This document shows, piece after piece, positions 1-8,089 of a stretch of DNA of 64,000 nt. The notes beneath the pieces are model-generated. The model made no database searches. It saw only the letters and a list, made by a program, of their open reading frames with translations, and had not been told where the DNA came from. Source of the stretch: Planomicrobium okeanokoites (GTDB lineage: Bacteria > Bacillota > Bacilli > Bacillales_A > Planococcaceae); assembly GCF_003428875.1 (NCBI RefSeq), contig NZ_QQRS01000002.1, forward strand, positions 62,001-126,000. Reading direction: 5' to 3'. A program made the translations under genes and the position numbers. Numbering within the stretch: the stretch's first letter is position 1; every line of letters starts with the position of its first letter.

Positions 1-702
1 AACGTCCGAACCCGGAATCGGGGATGCCCCGATAATCCCGGCCGAGACACCGGCTCCGACAATCCATCTGGTAGCTGCGGCTGATTTCTCTTTCATACTT
101 TTAGCGAAAAGCAGGTCTTTACCCTTTTTTTCGAGCATCACTAGAATTTCCCTTTTGAGATCTTCAAAGTTTTCGCCTGTTTTTGACGAAACCGGTATGA
201 CTTTGTATTTGTGATTGGTGTGCTTTTTCACAAATTGGATTAAAGAAGGGATATTTTCAGCAGCATCGATTTTATTCAAGACAATAAGGATATCTTTATT
301 ATTCTTTTCGATAGCAGAAAATTTCTCTTTTTCACTGTCGGAAAATACTGTTCCCGCAGCATTGAGGAAAAATAAGACGACATCAGATTTCTGGACGAAT
401 TCAAGCGTCTTTTTGGGGTTCTCATCGTTCGGATCATTCAATCCCGGCGTATCCATAAATTTGATGTTTTCGAGCCCACGCATATTATAAGGGTCGACAC
501 TGACTGTTTCGCCCGGCATCGGGTTTGTACTCGCAATGTCTTCTCCGATGATTCTATTAACCGTTGAGGATTTTCCAGCATTGACTTCGCCGATCATCGA
601 GATCAGCAAATCCTGTTCCAATGTATCATTCACTTTTTTCATCTCATTTTCAAACATCTTATTCATTGTCTGCATAACTTCATCTTCAAACTTCTTCACC
701 AA
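1..702 (-). CDS. Dynamin/Era-like GTPase, partial (C-terminus outside window)
   Basis: This is a P-loop GTPase gene read leftwards out of the window; 234 codons are visible. The G1 loop GEVNAGKS lies at about residues 38-45, DTPG (G3) at 84-87 and NKID (G4) at 143-146. The visible end, with a glycine-rich hydrophobic stretch and a PIPGSD motif, resembles the start of a DUF697-type membrane-associated domain found in stress-related GTPases. The start is set at TTG 702, nine bases after AAGGAGG; GTG at 699 is an alternative. The next gene is divergent. The GTPase call is firm; the cellular role is unknown. Confidence 0.85.
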   Translation of the reverse strand, partial: MVKKFEDEVMQTMNKMFENEMKKVNDTLEQDLLISMIGEVNAGKSSTVNRIIGEDIASTNPMPGETVSVDPYNMRGLENIKFMDTPGLNDPNDENPKKTLEFVQKSDVVLFFLNAAGTVFSDSEKEKFSAIEKNNKDILIVLNKIDAAENIPSLIQFVKKHTNHKYKVIPVSSKTGENFEDLKREILVMLEKKGKDLLFAKSMKEKSAAATRWIVGAGVSAGIIGASPIPGSDV

Positions 703-834
703 ACCCAGTCGCCTCCTTAGAGAATATCTACACTTATTATAGTCGTTTCCCGTCTTTGTAACTATTCTAACGCTGTGAATAAAAAATAACAGATAGGGAA
801 TAACAAGGAATATCAGAAGAAAAGGAGTGTTCAT

Positions 835-1458
835 ATGCAGAATATAAAAGCTTTATTTCTTAATACCTCTTTAAAAAGCACCTCGGACCCTTCCCATACG
901 GAAGGCTTTATGGAAGACGTGAAAGTCCATTTCAATCAGCTTGGGGTTGAATCGGAAATTGTCCGTCTGGCGGATTATAACATCGCCTATGGAGTCCAGG
1001 AAGATATGGGAGACGGTGACCAGTGGCCGCAGATTCTGGAAAAAGTGATGGCAGCTGACATTTTGATCATCGGTACGCCTATCTGGCTCGGTGAAAAAAG
1101 TTCATTGTGCACTCAAGCAATCGAACGGCTTTACGGCAGCAGCAGTGTAACCAATGATAAGGGACAGGCAGTTTTCTACAATAAGGTTGGCGGAGCTGTC
1201 GTAACCGGCAATGAAGACGGCGCCAAGCATGCTGCTTCAGAAATTCTTTACAGCCTTTCGCACATAGGCTTTACGGTACCGCCGAATGTCGACGCTTATT
1301 GGGTCGGCGAAGCGGGTCCGGGAGATTCTTACATGGATGCCGGCCGTGACAATGACTTCACCAAATCAGCCATCGAACGACTGGCCTACAACACATACCA
1401 CTTTGCAGGGTTGCTGAAAAACAATCCGATTCCAGCTGAAGGCAATACATTGGAATAG
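835..1458 (+). CDS. Flavodoxin-like NAD(P)H-dependent FMN oxidoreductase
   Basis: The 207-aa protein has a flavodoxin-like fold: an N-terminal strand followed by a phosphate-binding region (residues about 7-20) and the segment ILIIGTPIWLGEKSS near residues 78-92, which is typical of the FMN-reductase/WrbA-like superfamily. It is expected to be a soluble flavoprotein that reduces quinone- or azo-type substrates, but the substrate cannot be read from sequence. AAAAGGAG precedes the ATG. The gene stands alone, divergent from the GTPase and closed by a strong terminator. Confidence 0.8.
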   Translation: MQNIKALFLNTSLKSTSDPSHTEGFMEDVKVHFNQLGVESEIVRLADYNIAYGVQEDMGDGDQWPQILEKVMAADILIIGTPIWLGEKSSLCTQAIERLYGSSSVTNDKGQAVFYNKVGGAVVTGNEDGAKHAASEILYSLSHIGFTVPPNVDAYWVGEAGPGDSYMDAGRDNDFTKSAIERLAYNTYHFAGLLKNNPIPAEGNTLE

Positions 1459-1460
1459 AA

Positions 1461-1495
1461 AAAAGTCCGGAACGAAGGTTCCGGACTTTTTTTAT
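1461..1495. terminator. Bidirectional intrinsic terminator
   Basis: A 13-bp perfect stem (AAAAGTCCGGAAC with its complement, loop GAAG) is followed by a T run on the plus strand and, because of the A-rich base, by T residues on the minus strand. It separates the flavodoxin-like gene from the convergent phosphatase gene. Confidence 0.9.
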
Positions 1496-2022
1496 TTCCA
1501 CATTCTTTTTACAGTCGCTTTTTCTCCTTCAATGGAAAGAACGTATACATCCGGATTCGACAAAGCATTCCATTCCTCGAAACCGTAAGCTTCTTCGAAT
1601 CTTTTCAGCAGCAAGCCCATCATATTCCCATGGGTCACCAGTACCGCGTTGCCAGGAGCTTCAGCCAGCACTTCAGCTCCCCGTTCAGCAGCTTCCCCTG
1701 CAGATTCGCCCCCTTCAAATTTCAAATCGAAATCATTGAAGGATTGCTCAAGTTTTTCCATCCAATCAGGCAAGTCTTCTGTACTCAGCACTCGCTCTGC
1801 CAGCCTGTCATCGATTTGGACCGGCAAATCACGTGATGCCGACAACGGCTCAATGGACTGGATGGCGCGTGTAAAAGGACTGCTGATAATATGGCTGATT
1901 TCGATATCTTCGAAAAATGCAGTCAATGCCTCGGCTTGCTCCCTGCCTTCGGCTGTCAATTCCGCGTCGGGTGCCTGGCCCTCAGCCTTGCAATGCCTGA
2001 TCAAATAGAAAGTCTTCTGCAT
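1492..2022 (-). CDS. Histidine phosphatase family protein (phosphoglycerate mutase-like)
   Basis: The 176-aa protein starts with LIRHCKAEGQ, so the catalytic Arg-His pair is at residues 9-10. It also has the second arginine segment SSPFTRA and the late THGNMMG histidine motif of the histidine phosphatase superfamily. The residue after RH is Cys rather than the usual Gly. A GAGGTGG site precedes the ATG. It lies 38 bp downstream of ribH with no terminator between them, so it may be the last gene of the riboflavin transcript. The phosphatase fold is well supported; the substrate is unknown. Confidence 0.85.
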   Translation of the reverse strand: MQKTFYLIRHCKAEGQAPDAELTAEGREQAEALTAFFEDIEISHIISSPFTRAIQSIEPLSASRDLPVQIDDRLAERVLSTEDLPDWMEKLEQSFNDFDLKFEGGESAGEAAERGAEVLAEAPGNAVLVTHGNMMGLLLKRFEEAYGFEEWNALSNPDVYVLSIEGEKATVKRMWK

Positions 2023-2060
2023 AAGTCCACCTCATTGAATATATTTTAAATCAGTAAGCT

Positions 2061-2528
2061 TTATTGGATTTTCTTCATCAAATTGGCCATTTCAATGGCG
2101 CCTGCTGCCGATTCCCAGCCTTTATTGCCCGCTTTTGTTCCAGCGCGTTCGATTGCCTGCTCAATGGAATCCGTTGTCAATACACCGAATATCACCGGAA
2201 TATCGGACTGGTCGCTGGCACGTGATACACCTTTTGCCACTTCACTGCAGACAAAGTCGAAATGCGGCGTTGCTCCGCGAATTACGGTTCCAAGCGTAAT
2301 GACCGCATCATAATTACCGCTGACCGCCATCTTTTTTGCAACCAACGGAATTTCAAATGCACCCGGCACCCAGGCAATGGACACATCTTCATCGTTTACA
2401 CCGTGTCTTTTCAATGCATCTTCAGCACCACTCAGCAGCTTGCTGGTGATAAATTCGTTGAAACGGCCGACAACGATTCCAATCTTTAATCCTTCTCCAT
2501 TTAAATATCCCTCATAATGTACTGTCAT
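2061..2528 (-). CDS. ribH: 6,7-dimethyl-8-ribityllumazine synthase
   Basis: RibH condenses 5-amino-6-ribitylaminouracil with 3,4-dihydroxy-2-butanone 4-phosphate to give the lumazine precursor of riboflavin. The protein shows [16 protein letters not shown] and [15 protein letters not shown], and it ends at the usual family length (155 aa). The ATG at 2528 sits eight bases after GGAGG. An ATG two codons upstream overlaps the ribB stop but is too close to the ribosome binding site. It is the third recognisable rib gene of the operon. Confidence 0.96.
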   Translation of the reverse strand: MTVHYEGYLNGEGLKIGIVVGRFNEFITSKLLSGAEDALKRHGVNDEDVSIAWVPGAFEIPLVAKKMAVSGNYDAVITLGTVIRGATPHFDFVCSEVAKGVSRASDQSDIPVIFGVLTTDSIEQAIERAGTKAGNKGWESAAGAIEMANLMKKIQ

Positions 2529-2530
2529 AT

Positions 2531-3169
2531 TCATTCTCCTCCTTCGCTGCGGTTTGAAACCTCAGCTGCTGTTTTTTGCTGATAGGCAATCAAATTTTTT
2601 ATCGTCAAAATGCCCATTCCCAGCCTTTCAGCCACCTTGACCAAATCGGGGACTCTCGCCATCGTTCCATCTGCATTCATGATTTCACAAATAACACCTG
2701 CCGGAGCTGAACCTGCAAGCTTTGCCAAATCCACTGCTGCCTCGGTATGCCCAGAACGTTCGAGTACGCCGCCATCTTTAGCGATCAGCGGAAACACATG
2801 GCCTGGACGCTTAAAATCTGAAGGCTGCGCATCTTCATTGATCAAGCTCAATATTGTATGGGAACGCTCAAAAGCGCTGATTCCGGTGGTCGTATCTTTA
2901 TGATCCACACTGATGGTGAAGGCAGTGCCATATTCGTCTGTATTTTCGTCAGTCATCAACCCGACTTTGAGTTTTTTGGCGAGTCCTTCTGTGACAGGCA
3001 CGCATATCAACCCTCTGCCTTCAGTTGCCATCAAATTGATGATTTCAGGTGTCGCGTGTTCTGCCAACGCAATAAAATCACCTTCGTTCTCACGGTCCTC
3101 ATCATCAATAACAATGACTGCCTTGCCTTGTTTCAAATCTTCCAACGCTTGTTCCACTTTGTAAAACAA
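2531..3169 (-). CDS. ribB: 3,4-dihydroxy-2-butanone 4-phosphate synthase, stand-alone
   Basis: RibB converts ribulose 5-phosphate to 3,4-dihydroxy-2-butanone 4-phosphate. Family motifs are all present: [39 protein letters not shown] and the C-terminal [15 protein letters not shown]. The frame stays open upstream, but TTG 3169 is seven bases after AGGGAGG and leaves no overlap with ribE; ATG 3193 is the alternative. In most Bacillales this domain is fused to GTP cyclohydrolase II (RibBA, about 400 aa). Here the protein ends at 212 aa, just after the DHBP domain, and ribH follows at once, so the cyclohydrolase half is absent from this locus. Confidence 0.93.
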   Translation of the reverse strand: MFYKVEQALEDLKQGKAVIVIDDEDRENEGDFIALAEHATPEIINLMATEGRGLICVPVTEGLAKKLKVGLMTDENTDEYGTAFTISVDHKDTTTGISAFERSHTILSLINEDAQPSDFKRPGHVFPLIAKDGGVLERSGHTEAAVDLAKLAGSAPAGVICEIMNADGTMARVPDLVKVAERLGMGILTIKNLIAYQQKTAAEVSNRSEGGE

Positions 3170-3182
3170 AGTTATGCCTCCC

Positions 3183-3815
3183 TTAGAATCCATGTTCCGC
3201 CAGCCAGCTTCTCGACATTTCCGGTTTATCGGACTGTTGGATCCGTTCTGTATATTTCGCCAAAAGATCACACTCGATGTTGACGCGTTCGCCAATCCCT
3301 TTTTCACCCAGCAATGAATCTTCCTGTGTAGTAGGAATCAATGAAATCGCGACTGTATTTTTGCCAACCGAAAAAACCGTCAGAGATGTGCCATCTACGG
3401 ATATGGACCCTTTGACCATCATGTATTTCATCAATGAAGATTCCAGTTCGATTGTTTTTGTTACTGCATTCGATTCTTTATTCACTGTACGGATGACACC
3501 AACGCCATCAACATGGCCACTTACAAAGTGTCCGCCAAAACGTCCATTGGCCGGCATCGCCCTTTCAAGATTTACACGCGCACCGGTCCTCAGGTCAGAC
3601 ATGGTTGAGGATTTCACTGTCTCGGGAATGACATCGACTGTAAAAGAATGCTGATCATAAGTTGACACTGTCAAACAAACACCGTTGATTGAAATGCTGT
3701 CCCCTCTTTTGATGTCTTCCAAAATCAGAGCACAGGCAATCGTCAATTCCATAGCTTGAGGTTTTGCGCGAAGCGAAGTGACATGTCCCACTTCTTCCAC
3801 AATTCCTGTGAACAT
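3183..3815 (-). CDS. ribE: Riboflavin synthase alpha subunit
   Basis: The enzyme dismutates two 6,7-dimethyl-8-ribityllumazine molecules into riboflavin. The 210-aa sequence starts [10 protein letters not shown] and contains two lumazine-binding repeats, with the hallmarks SINGVCLTV in the first and SVDGTSLTV in the second. GAGGAG lies eight bases before ATG 3815; an upstream in-frame ATG is ignored. The ATG shares one base with the stop of the preceding 94-aa ORF (TGATG), which points to translational coupling. Confidence 0.96.
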   Translation of the reverse strand: MFTGIVEEVGHVTSLRAKPQAMELTIACALILEDIKRGDSISINGVCLTVSTYDQHSFTVDVIPETVKSSTMSDLRTGARVNLERAMPANGRFGGHFVSGHVDGVGVIRTVNKESNAVTKTIELESSLMKYMMVKGSISVDGTSLTVFSVGKNTVAISLIPTTQEDSLLGEKGIGERVNIECDLLAKYTERIQQSDKPEMSRSWLAEHGF

Positions 3816-4099
3816 CAGGCACACTCCTCTATTCTTTTTTTGGCATTGATAACTGATTGTTTCGATCGATAGTATGGGTATTTTTCCACCATGGGGCGAA
3901 TGGGTGGTGGGGATAGGGTTGCAGAGTAGGTTTGAGATGGTTTTACTATTACCGATGTGCCGAACTTCTCTTCATGAATTGCGGGCAAACAAATTTTTGC
4001 CGTGCCCAAATAACCCTCTTTTGCGAGGGTGTGTGTAAATTCACTTGCAGTTTGAGAATCTTTGAACTTGAAATACTTTTTTGAATTGGTTCGTTTCAT
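3815..4099 (-). CDS. Unknown 94-aa protein, first gene of the FMN-riboswitch operon
   Basis: I do not recognise this protein. It is basic (many Lys and Arg), with a predicted alpha/beta start (residues 8-45, KYFKFKDSQTASEFTHTLAK onward), a proline-rich segment SPPPIRP near 63-69 and a helical, lysine-rich end. It has an excellent GGAAGGAGG site, its stop overlaps the ribE start by one base, and it occupies the place where ribD stands in Bacillus. It shows no cytidine deaminase zinc motif and no RibD reductase motif, so it is not a recognisable ribD remnant. That it is translated is likely from context; the function is open. Confidence 0.7.
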   Translation of the reverse strand: MKRTNSKKYFKFKDSQTASEFTHTLAKEGYLGTAKICLPAIHEEKFGTSVIVKPSQTYSATLSPPPIRPMVEKYPYYRSKQSVINAKKRIEECA

Positions 4100-4107
4100 A
4101 TAATTTT

Positions 4108-4137
4108 CCTCCTTCCGATTCGGTTATCGAAAAGAAG
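4108..4137 (-). promoter_or_regulatory. Hairpin sequestering the ribosome binding site of the 94-aa ORF
   Basis: On the minus strand, arms 4137-4126 and 4119-4108 can form a 12-bp stem (three G-U pairs) around a 6-base loop. The 3' arm is the AAGGAGG ribosome binding site itself. No terminator with a T run lies between the riboswitch and the gene. This suggests that the FMN riboswitch acts by blocking translation initiation rather than by terminating transcription. The pairing was worked out by eye. Confidence 0.55.
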
Positions 4138-4162
4138 AGGCACATAACAAATAGAGCATGAA

Positions 4163-4321
<159 letters not shown>

Positions 4322-4408
4322 ATTCAATTCGATTATTTGTCCTTTCCATAGTAGCATAGGATAAAAGAAGAAAACATCATTTCACCACCAGCGAAAGGAG
4401 AATTGTAA

Positions 4409-4732
4409 ATGGCACATGCTGTAAAAGTGAAGGGCATTGGCGTTGACCCGGAAACCCGCTGCACCCATTACCATTCTGAAATCGACCGAATCGCCATTAA
4501 ATTTTATTGTTGCCGCGAATATTATCCGTGCTTTGAATGCCACCAGGCTGTCGGCTGCGGCAATCCTCAAGTGTGGCCTAAAGAAGAGTTCAGCCAAAAA
4601 ACGGTGCTTTGCGGCTCCTGTGGCTACGAGCTTACAACAGCACAATATTTGCAATGTGAATCAACGTGCCCAAATTGTTCAGCAGCATTTAATCCTGGCT
4701 GCAGCCTCCATAAACATCTTTATTTCGAATAA
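4409..4732 (+). CDS. CHY zinc finger protein
   Basis: The 107-aa protein is rich in Cys and His. It has CTHYHSE near residues 18-24, the CC...YYPCFECHQAVGC block near 34-50, a CGSCGYELT knuckle and a CPNCSAAFNPGCSLH end. This is the layout of the zf-CHY family, whose members bind several zinc ions (the eukaryotic relative Hot13 acts in mitochondrial import). AAAGGAG precedes the ATG. It is a single gene divergent from the riboflavin operon and closed by a terminator. Its bacterial role is not established. Confidence 0.85.
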   Translation: MAHAVKVKGIGVDPETRCTHYHSEIDRIAIKFYCCREYYPCFECHQAVGCGNPQVWPKEEFSQKTVLCGSCGYELTTAQYLQCESTCPNCSAAFNPGCSLHKHLYFE

Positions 4733-4738
4733 AAGAAA

Positions 4739-4771
4739 AGCACAAGGCAATTTACGCCTTGTGCTGTTTTT
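4739..4771. terminator. Bidirectional intrinsic terminator
   Basis: The stem GCACAAGGC with its complement around a 7-base loop is followed by GTTTTT on the plus strand and CTTTTC on the minus strand. It overlaps the last codons of the GNAT gene and ends both convergent transcripts. Confidence 0.85.
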
Positions 4772-5246
4772 CAATTCTCATACTCATTACAATCTGTTCC
4801 CCGCTCGTACGCATGAAACGCCTGCCCGTATCTTCGAACCCGGCTTTTTCAAAAAGTCTCTTCGCCGGTTTATTCCTTGCATTCACTCCCAGAACGACTT
4901 CATTAAAATCAGGAAATTCAATACGAATAAAATCCTGCAGAGCGTATATCGAACCTGTTGCAATCCCGCGCCCCTGGAATTTTGGATTTACAGAAAAACC
5001 TCTCAATAATAAAGCGTCGGGATTATTGGAATATTTTTTCCTGTCCTCTGATTCATCCAGTTCGAGAAAACCCGCGGCTTCGCCTCTCGCATGAATAATG
5101 ACAAGATGCTTCAGCGGATTCTCCACATCGCGCTTAATGATATCCTGCGGCATTCCAGAAAACTCCAATTGTTCTGTAGGCAGCTCATATTCAACAGAGA
5201 TTTTCGGATTGTACAAGCTGAGGGAAACTTCCTTTTTCTTGATCAT
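4752..5246 (-). CDS. GNAT family N-acetyltransferase
   Basis: The 164-aa protein carries the acetyl-CoA pyrophosphate-binding signature PKFQGRGIATGSIYAL (Q/RxxGxG/A type) in its middle and the C-terminal NxxAxxLFEKAGFEDTGR motif of the GNAT superfamily. GAAGGGGAG lies five bases before ATG 5246; a longer reading from upstream is not supported by a ribosome binding site. The acceptor substrate is unknown. It has its own terminator within the 3' end. Confidence 0.85.
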   Translation of the reverse strand: MIKKKEVSLSLYNPKISVEYELPTEQLEFSGMPQDIIKRDVENPLKHLVIIHARGEAAGFLELDESEDRKKYSNNPDALLLRGFSVNPKFQGRGIATGSIYALQDFIRIEFPDFNEVVLGVNARNKPAKRLFEKAGFEDTGRRFMRTSGEQIVMSMRIEKQHKA

Positions 5247-5285
5247 GATTTCTCCCCTTCTCTGTAGCATTGTGAATTGATGAAG

Positions 5286-6113
5286 TTACTCAGTTTTCTC
5301 CAATGTAACCGACACTATTTCCGGCAAGTTCAGAATACGCAAAGGAAAACCGCTGTTACCCAGACCGCGGCTCAAGACGAGCTGCGTCTCCCTGTTTTCA
5401 AAGATCCCCTCAGTCATTCGCGGGAACCAGCCTTGTCCAGGTGCAAATAAACCGCCCAGACCGGGGATCCTCACTTGCCCACCATGTGCGTGCCCGGAAA
5501 AAACAACATCAATTTCATTGTCCGCATATACAGCAATCTGTTCGGGGCGATGCGCAAGAAGCAAAGTGAAATCATCCGTCAGCGAAGCGGTGGCGATTGC
5601 ATCTCTTGTGTATTCTTCATCACGGTAATACATATCCATCAAAGGATCATGGATGCCGGCAATCTGGAGAACTTCACCGTCCACTTCCCATTCCACTGCT
5701 TCATTTTCCAGATAAATGACACCACGCTCAACAAGAGCGGCCTTAATGTCCTCGAGTTTATTGACCGCCACTTCGTGGTTGCCGGTGACAAAATAGACGT
5801 CACTCATTTCAACTAACGCATCCACCAGTATGAGAGCAGTATCCAAATCGTACCTTTCACTGTCAATCAGGTCCCCGGTGATGAATATGGCGTCCGGCTC
5901 CGCTTTCTCCACTTTCTCAATCAATGATTTCTGATTGTTTCCGAACATTGCGTTATGCAAATCCGAAACTTGCACAATTTTTTTGCCATCAAAAGCCTCG
6001 GGCAGTTTTTCTGAAGAAATGGTATATTCTGTAGTTTGAATCCAGTTATTGCTCCCCCATATAAAAAGCCAGATCAAAGCTGCCGTAATTAAAAACACAA
6101 TTAATTTTTTCAT
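5286..6113 (-). CDS. Membrane-anchored calcineurin-like metallophosphoesterase
   Basis: One N-terminal membrane segment (residues about 4-20) is followed by the full set of metallophosphoesterase motifs: VSDLHN, ITGDLID, TGNHE, LLLAHRP and FSGHAHGGQ. The closing block resembles YkuE-type phosphodiesterases, which act outside the membrane on lipid-linked or cell-wall substrates in related species. The length of 275 aa fits. It is on the same strand and close to the CBS gene upstream (12 bp), so the two are probably co-transcribed. Confidence 0.88.
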   Translation of the reverse strand: MKKLIVFLITAALIWLFIWGSNNWIQTTEYTISSEKLPEAFDGKKIVQVSDLHNAMFGNNQKSLIEKVEKAEPDAIFITGDLIDSERYDLDTALILVDALVEMSDVYFVTGNHEVAVNKLEDIKAALVERGVIYLENEAVEWEVDGEVLQIAGIHDPLMDMYYRDEEYTRDAIATASLTDDFTLLLAHRPEQIAVYADNEIDVVFSGHAHGGQVRIPGLGGLFAPGQGWFPRMTEGIFENRETQLVLSRGLGNSGFPLRILNLPEIVSVTLEKTE

Positions 6114-6125
6114 TTTATCAACCTA

Positions 6126-6830
6126 CTATTCTATTTGAATCAAATCTATCGGCGTTATGATGCCTGTCAGCGTTTCATCTTTTCTGCCATTTCGTGTGAT
6201 CAGCAGCGCTTCCAGCTTATGCCCTGATAAAACCGAGTTCTTGAATATTTCCTCAGCTTCATATACTGATGTATTTGACGCGATAAACCGGTAAGTGTTC
6301 CCGTTTCTCTCATATTTCAATATGTCATCCATTGTAGTTATTTCCCGGGAAATAGTTTCCTCTTCAACTGTAGCCGCGAGCCAGCGCATTATGCCGCTTG
6401 CTGTAAGTAAACCCATGAATTCCTCTTTATCATATATAGGAATGTGTTTGAATTTCTTATCTCTCACCTTACGTAATACTTCGCTCAAAGTGTCATTTGA
6501 TTGGAAAGTATGAACTTCCCTGGCAAAGCTGGTTCCTACTGTGACCGGCTGCGACAACAGCTTTTCAATATGCTCAATCAATTCCACGATTTCTGTATGC
6601 GGCTCGGCGATAACATATTCAACCTCTGTCCGGTGATGGACGATCGCATTCCGCAAATCTCCGAATTCACGCAGTTCATCTTCATATTTCCTTATTGCCG
6701 CGTGTTCTTTCTTCGAAAGTTCAATCGCTTTAAAAAAGCTGATGTGGCCGTTTTGGCCGACCATGCCTTTCATAATCTTCTCGATTTTATTGAATGCAAT
6801 TAAGAACCGTTCGGAATTCTGCTTATCCAT
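6126..6830 (-). CDS. CBS-pair protein with a HEPN-like N-terminal helical domain
   Basis: Residues about 105-160 and 180-234 form two CBS motifs (FKHIPIYDKEEFMGLLTASG and the LTGIITPIDLIQIE end), expected to bind an adenine nucleotide. The first about 90 residues are helical and contain GDLRNAIVHH, which matches the Rx4-6H motif of HEPN domains. Many HEPN proteins are RNases or RNA-binding, but catalysis here is only a possibility. The start is ATG 6830, one base after the stop of the downstream-lying VOC gene, so the pair is tightly linked. Confidence 0.75.
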   Translation of the reverse strand: MDKQNSERFLIAFNKIEKIMKGMVGQNGHISFFKAIELSKKEHAAIRKYEDELREFGDLRNAIVHHRTEVEYVIAEPHTEIVELIEHIEKLLSQPVTVGTSFAREVHTFQSNDTLSEVLRKVRDKKFKHIPIYDKEEFMGLLTASGIMRWLAATVEEETISREITTMDDILKYERNGNTYRFIASNTSVYEAEEIFKNSVLSGHKLEALLITRNGRKDETLTGIITPIDLIQIE

Positions 6831-6831
6831 T

Positions 6832-7227
6832 CTAATCCCCGCTTCCCCATACTGCTACTTCAATTTTCAAACGATCCGGATCTTCCATGAATACGGCATA
6901 AGTTTCGGCGCCACCGGCATATGGGTGGCGATCCTGATAGAGAATGCTTATACCTGATTGTCGCATTTTTGCTGTAATTGCGTCCACTTCCAAGGATGAT
7001 GGTGCGTGAAAGGCTATATGATTCAGCCCGGCAGCTTTCCTGTGATAACCGGCTTCAAGATATTCGGGCGGGGTTTGGACAAAGACGATATACTCTTTGT
7101 CCTTCCGGTAGCTGAAGCCCTCACTCCAGTCCTGGAATTGATGATATCCAAGCAAAGGCAGTAAGCTGTCATAAAATTTCCTGGTAAGCTTAAGGTTCGA
7201 AACATTCAGTTCGATATGGTGAATCAA
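6832..7227 (-). CDS. VOC family protein (glyoxalase/bleomycin resistance fold)
   Basis: The 131-aa protein starts HHIELNVSNLKLTRKFYDSLL, the first beta-alpha-beta unit of the vicinal oxygen chelate fold, and ends with FMEDPDRLKIEVAVW, the C-terminal metal-ligand block. The first His and the last Glu are plausible metal ligands. TTG 7227 is chosen because GGAGGAGAG lies just upstream; the frame is open further out but the extra residues do not fit the family. The gene abuts the CBS gene. The reaction is unknown. Confidence 0.82.
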   Translation of the reverse strand: MIHHIELNVSNLKLTRKFYDSLLPLLGYHQFQDWSEGFSYRKDKEYIVFVQTPPEYLEAGYHRKAAGLNHIAFHAPSSLEVDAITAKMRQSGISILYQDRHPYAGGAETYAVFMEDPDRLKIEVAVWGSGD

Positions 7228-7303
7228 AGCCTCTCTCCTCCAATCATGTCTGTAAACAGAAATATGCCGCAGTCCAACTACATACGGAGCCACGGCACTT
7301 CCA

Positions 7304-8089
7304 TTAAATTTTTGTAGATGCCGCTTTTCTGGATGAAATGTAAATTCCAAGTACAAGAAGCAGGGCGATTAACAGTACAGTCGTTCCTGCTGTCCACCAG
7401 AAGTCAGCCAGGTCCGGACCATTTTCAAACCAGGCCGCAGCATATGCAGTCAGCTTCAACGGAGAAACTGGCCAGTAAGCTCCCAGCAAACCATCCACCA
7501 ACTGGCTGATGACGATAACACCAAGCGAAACTGCCGCGGCGAGACCCGCATTCGGCATTAACGCACTGGCGACAAGAACGACCGTGACTACGAGAAGAAT
7601 CCAAAAACTATAAGTAAAGCCGAATCGGATAAGATCCATAAGGTCGATACTGCCAAACAGCAGGTATGTATAATAATAGCCTGCCAAAAATCCAAGCCAG
7701 ACACTCAGCAGCGCAATAATAGACGCCATCATCCATTTACTCATAAAATATGCCTTGAACGATAAAGGGCGGGCGTATAATAAAGTCGCGGTTCCGCTCT
7801 TCCGCTCGCCAGCTATGGTCCCCATATACGCAAGCACTAAAACCAGAAGACCCAGGAGCTGATACTGCCCCATGATGGCAACCATCACCTGCTCGGGTTC
7901 AGGCACCGGAAATTCCATTATGGTGCCTTCCGGCAAATTCCCCACCGAATCCAGGATTTGAGGCAAAAAATAATTACTGACGGGTTCAGTGATCCCTAAA
8001 AGGATGAACACTGCCGGAATCCAGAATAATTTATAATTTCTCAGGTTTTCACGCCATTCTTTTTTCAGCAACACACCAAATTGATTCAT
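7304..8089 (-). CDS. ABC-2 type permease, YxlG-like
   Basis: The 261-aa protein has six predicted membrane segments, beginning LFWIPAVFILLG near residue 20, with an extracytoplasmic loop (residues about 40-70) and a GERKSGTATLLYARPLS cytoplasmic loop typical of ABC-2 exporters of the NosY/YxlG type. It overlaps the ATPase gene by four bases and is the last gene of a three-gene operon that matches B. subtilis yxlE-yxlF-yxlG in order. The exported compound is not known. Confidence 0.85.
   Translation of the reverse strand: MNQFGVLLKKEWRENLRNYKLFWIPAVFILLGITEPVSNYFLPQILDSVGNLPEGTIMEFPVPEPEQVMVAIMGQYQLLGLLVLVLAYMGTIAGERKSGTATLLYARPLSFKAYFMSKWMMASIIALLSVWLGFLAGYYYTYLLFGSIDLMDLIRFGFTYSFWILLVVTVVLVASALMPNAGLAAAVSLGVIVISQLVDGLLGAYWPVSPLKLTAYAAAWFENGPDLADFWWTAGTTVLLIALLLVLGIYISSRKAASTKI

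Noticed and set aside
3815-4099. Degenerate ribD in front of ribE
   Set aside because: Neither the HAE/PCxxC zinc-deaminase motif nor any reductase segment is present in this or other frames, and the ORF has its own clean start and stop.
4437-5009. 190-aa plus-strand ORF overlapping the CHY and GNAT genes
   Set aside because: It is a shadow of two genes with strong motifs, crosses a terminator, and has no ribosome binding site.
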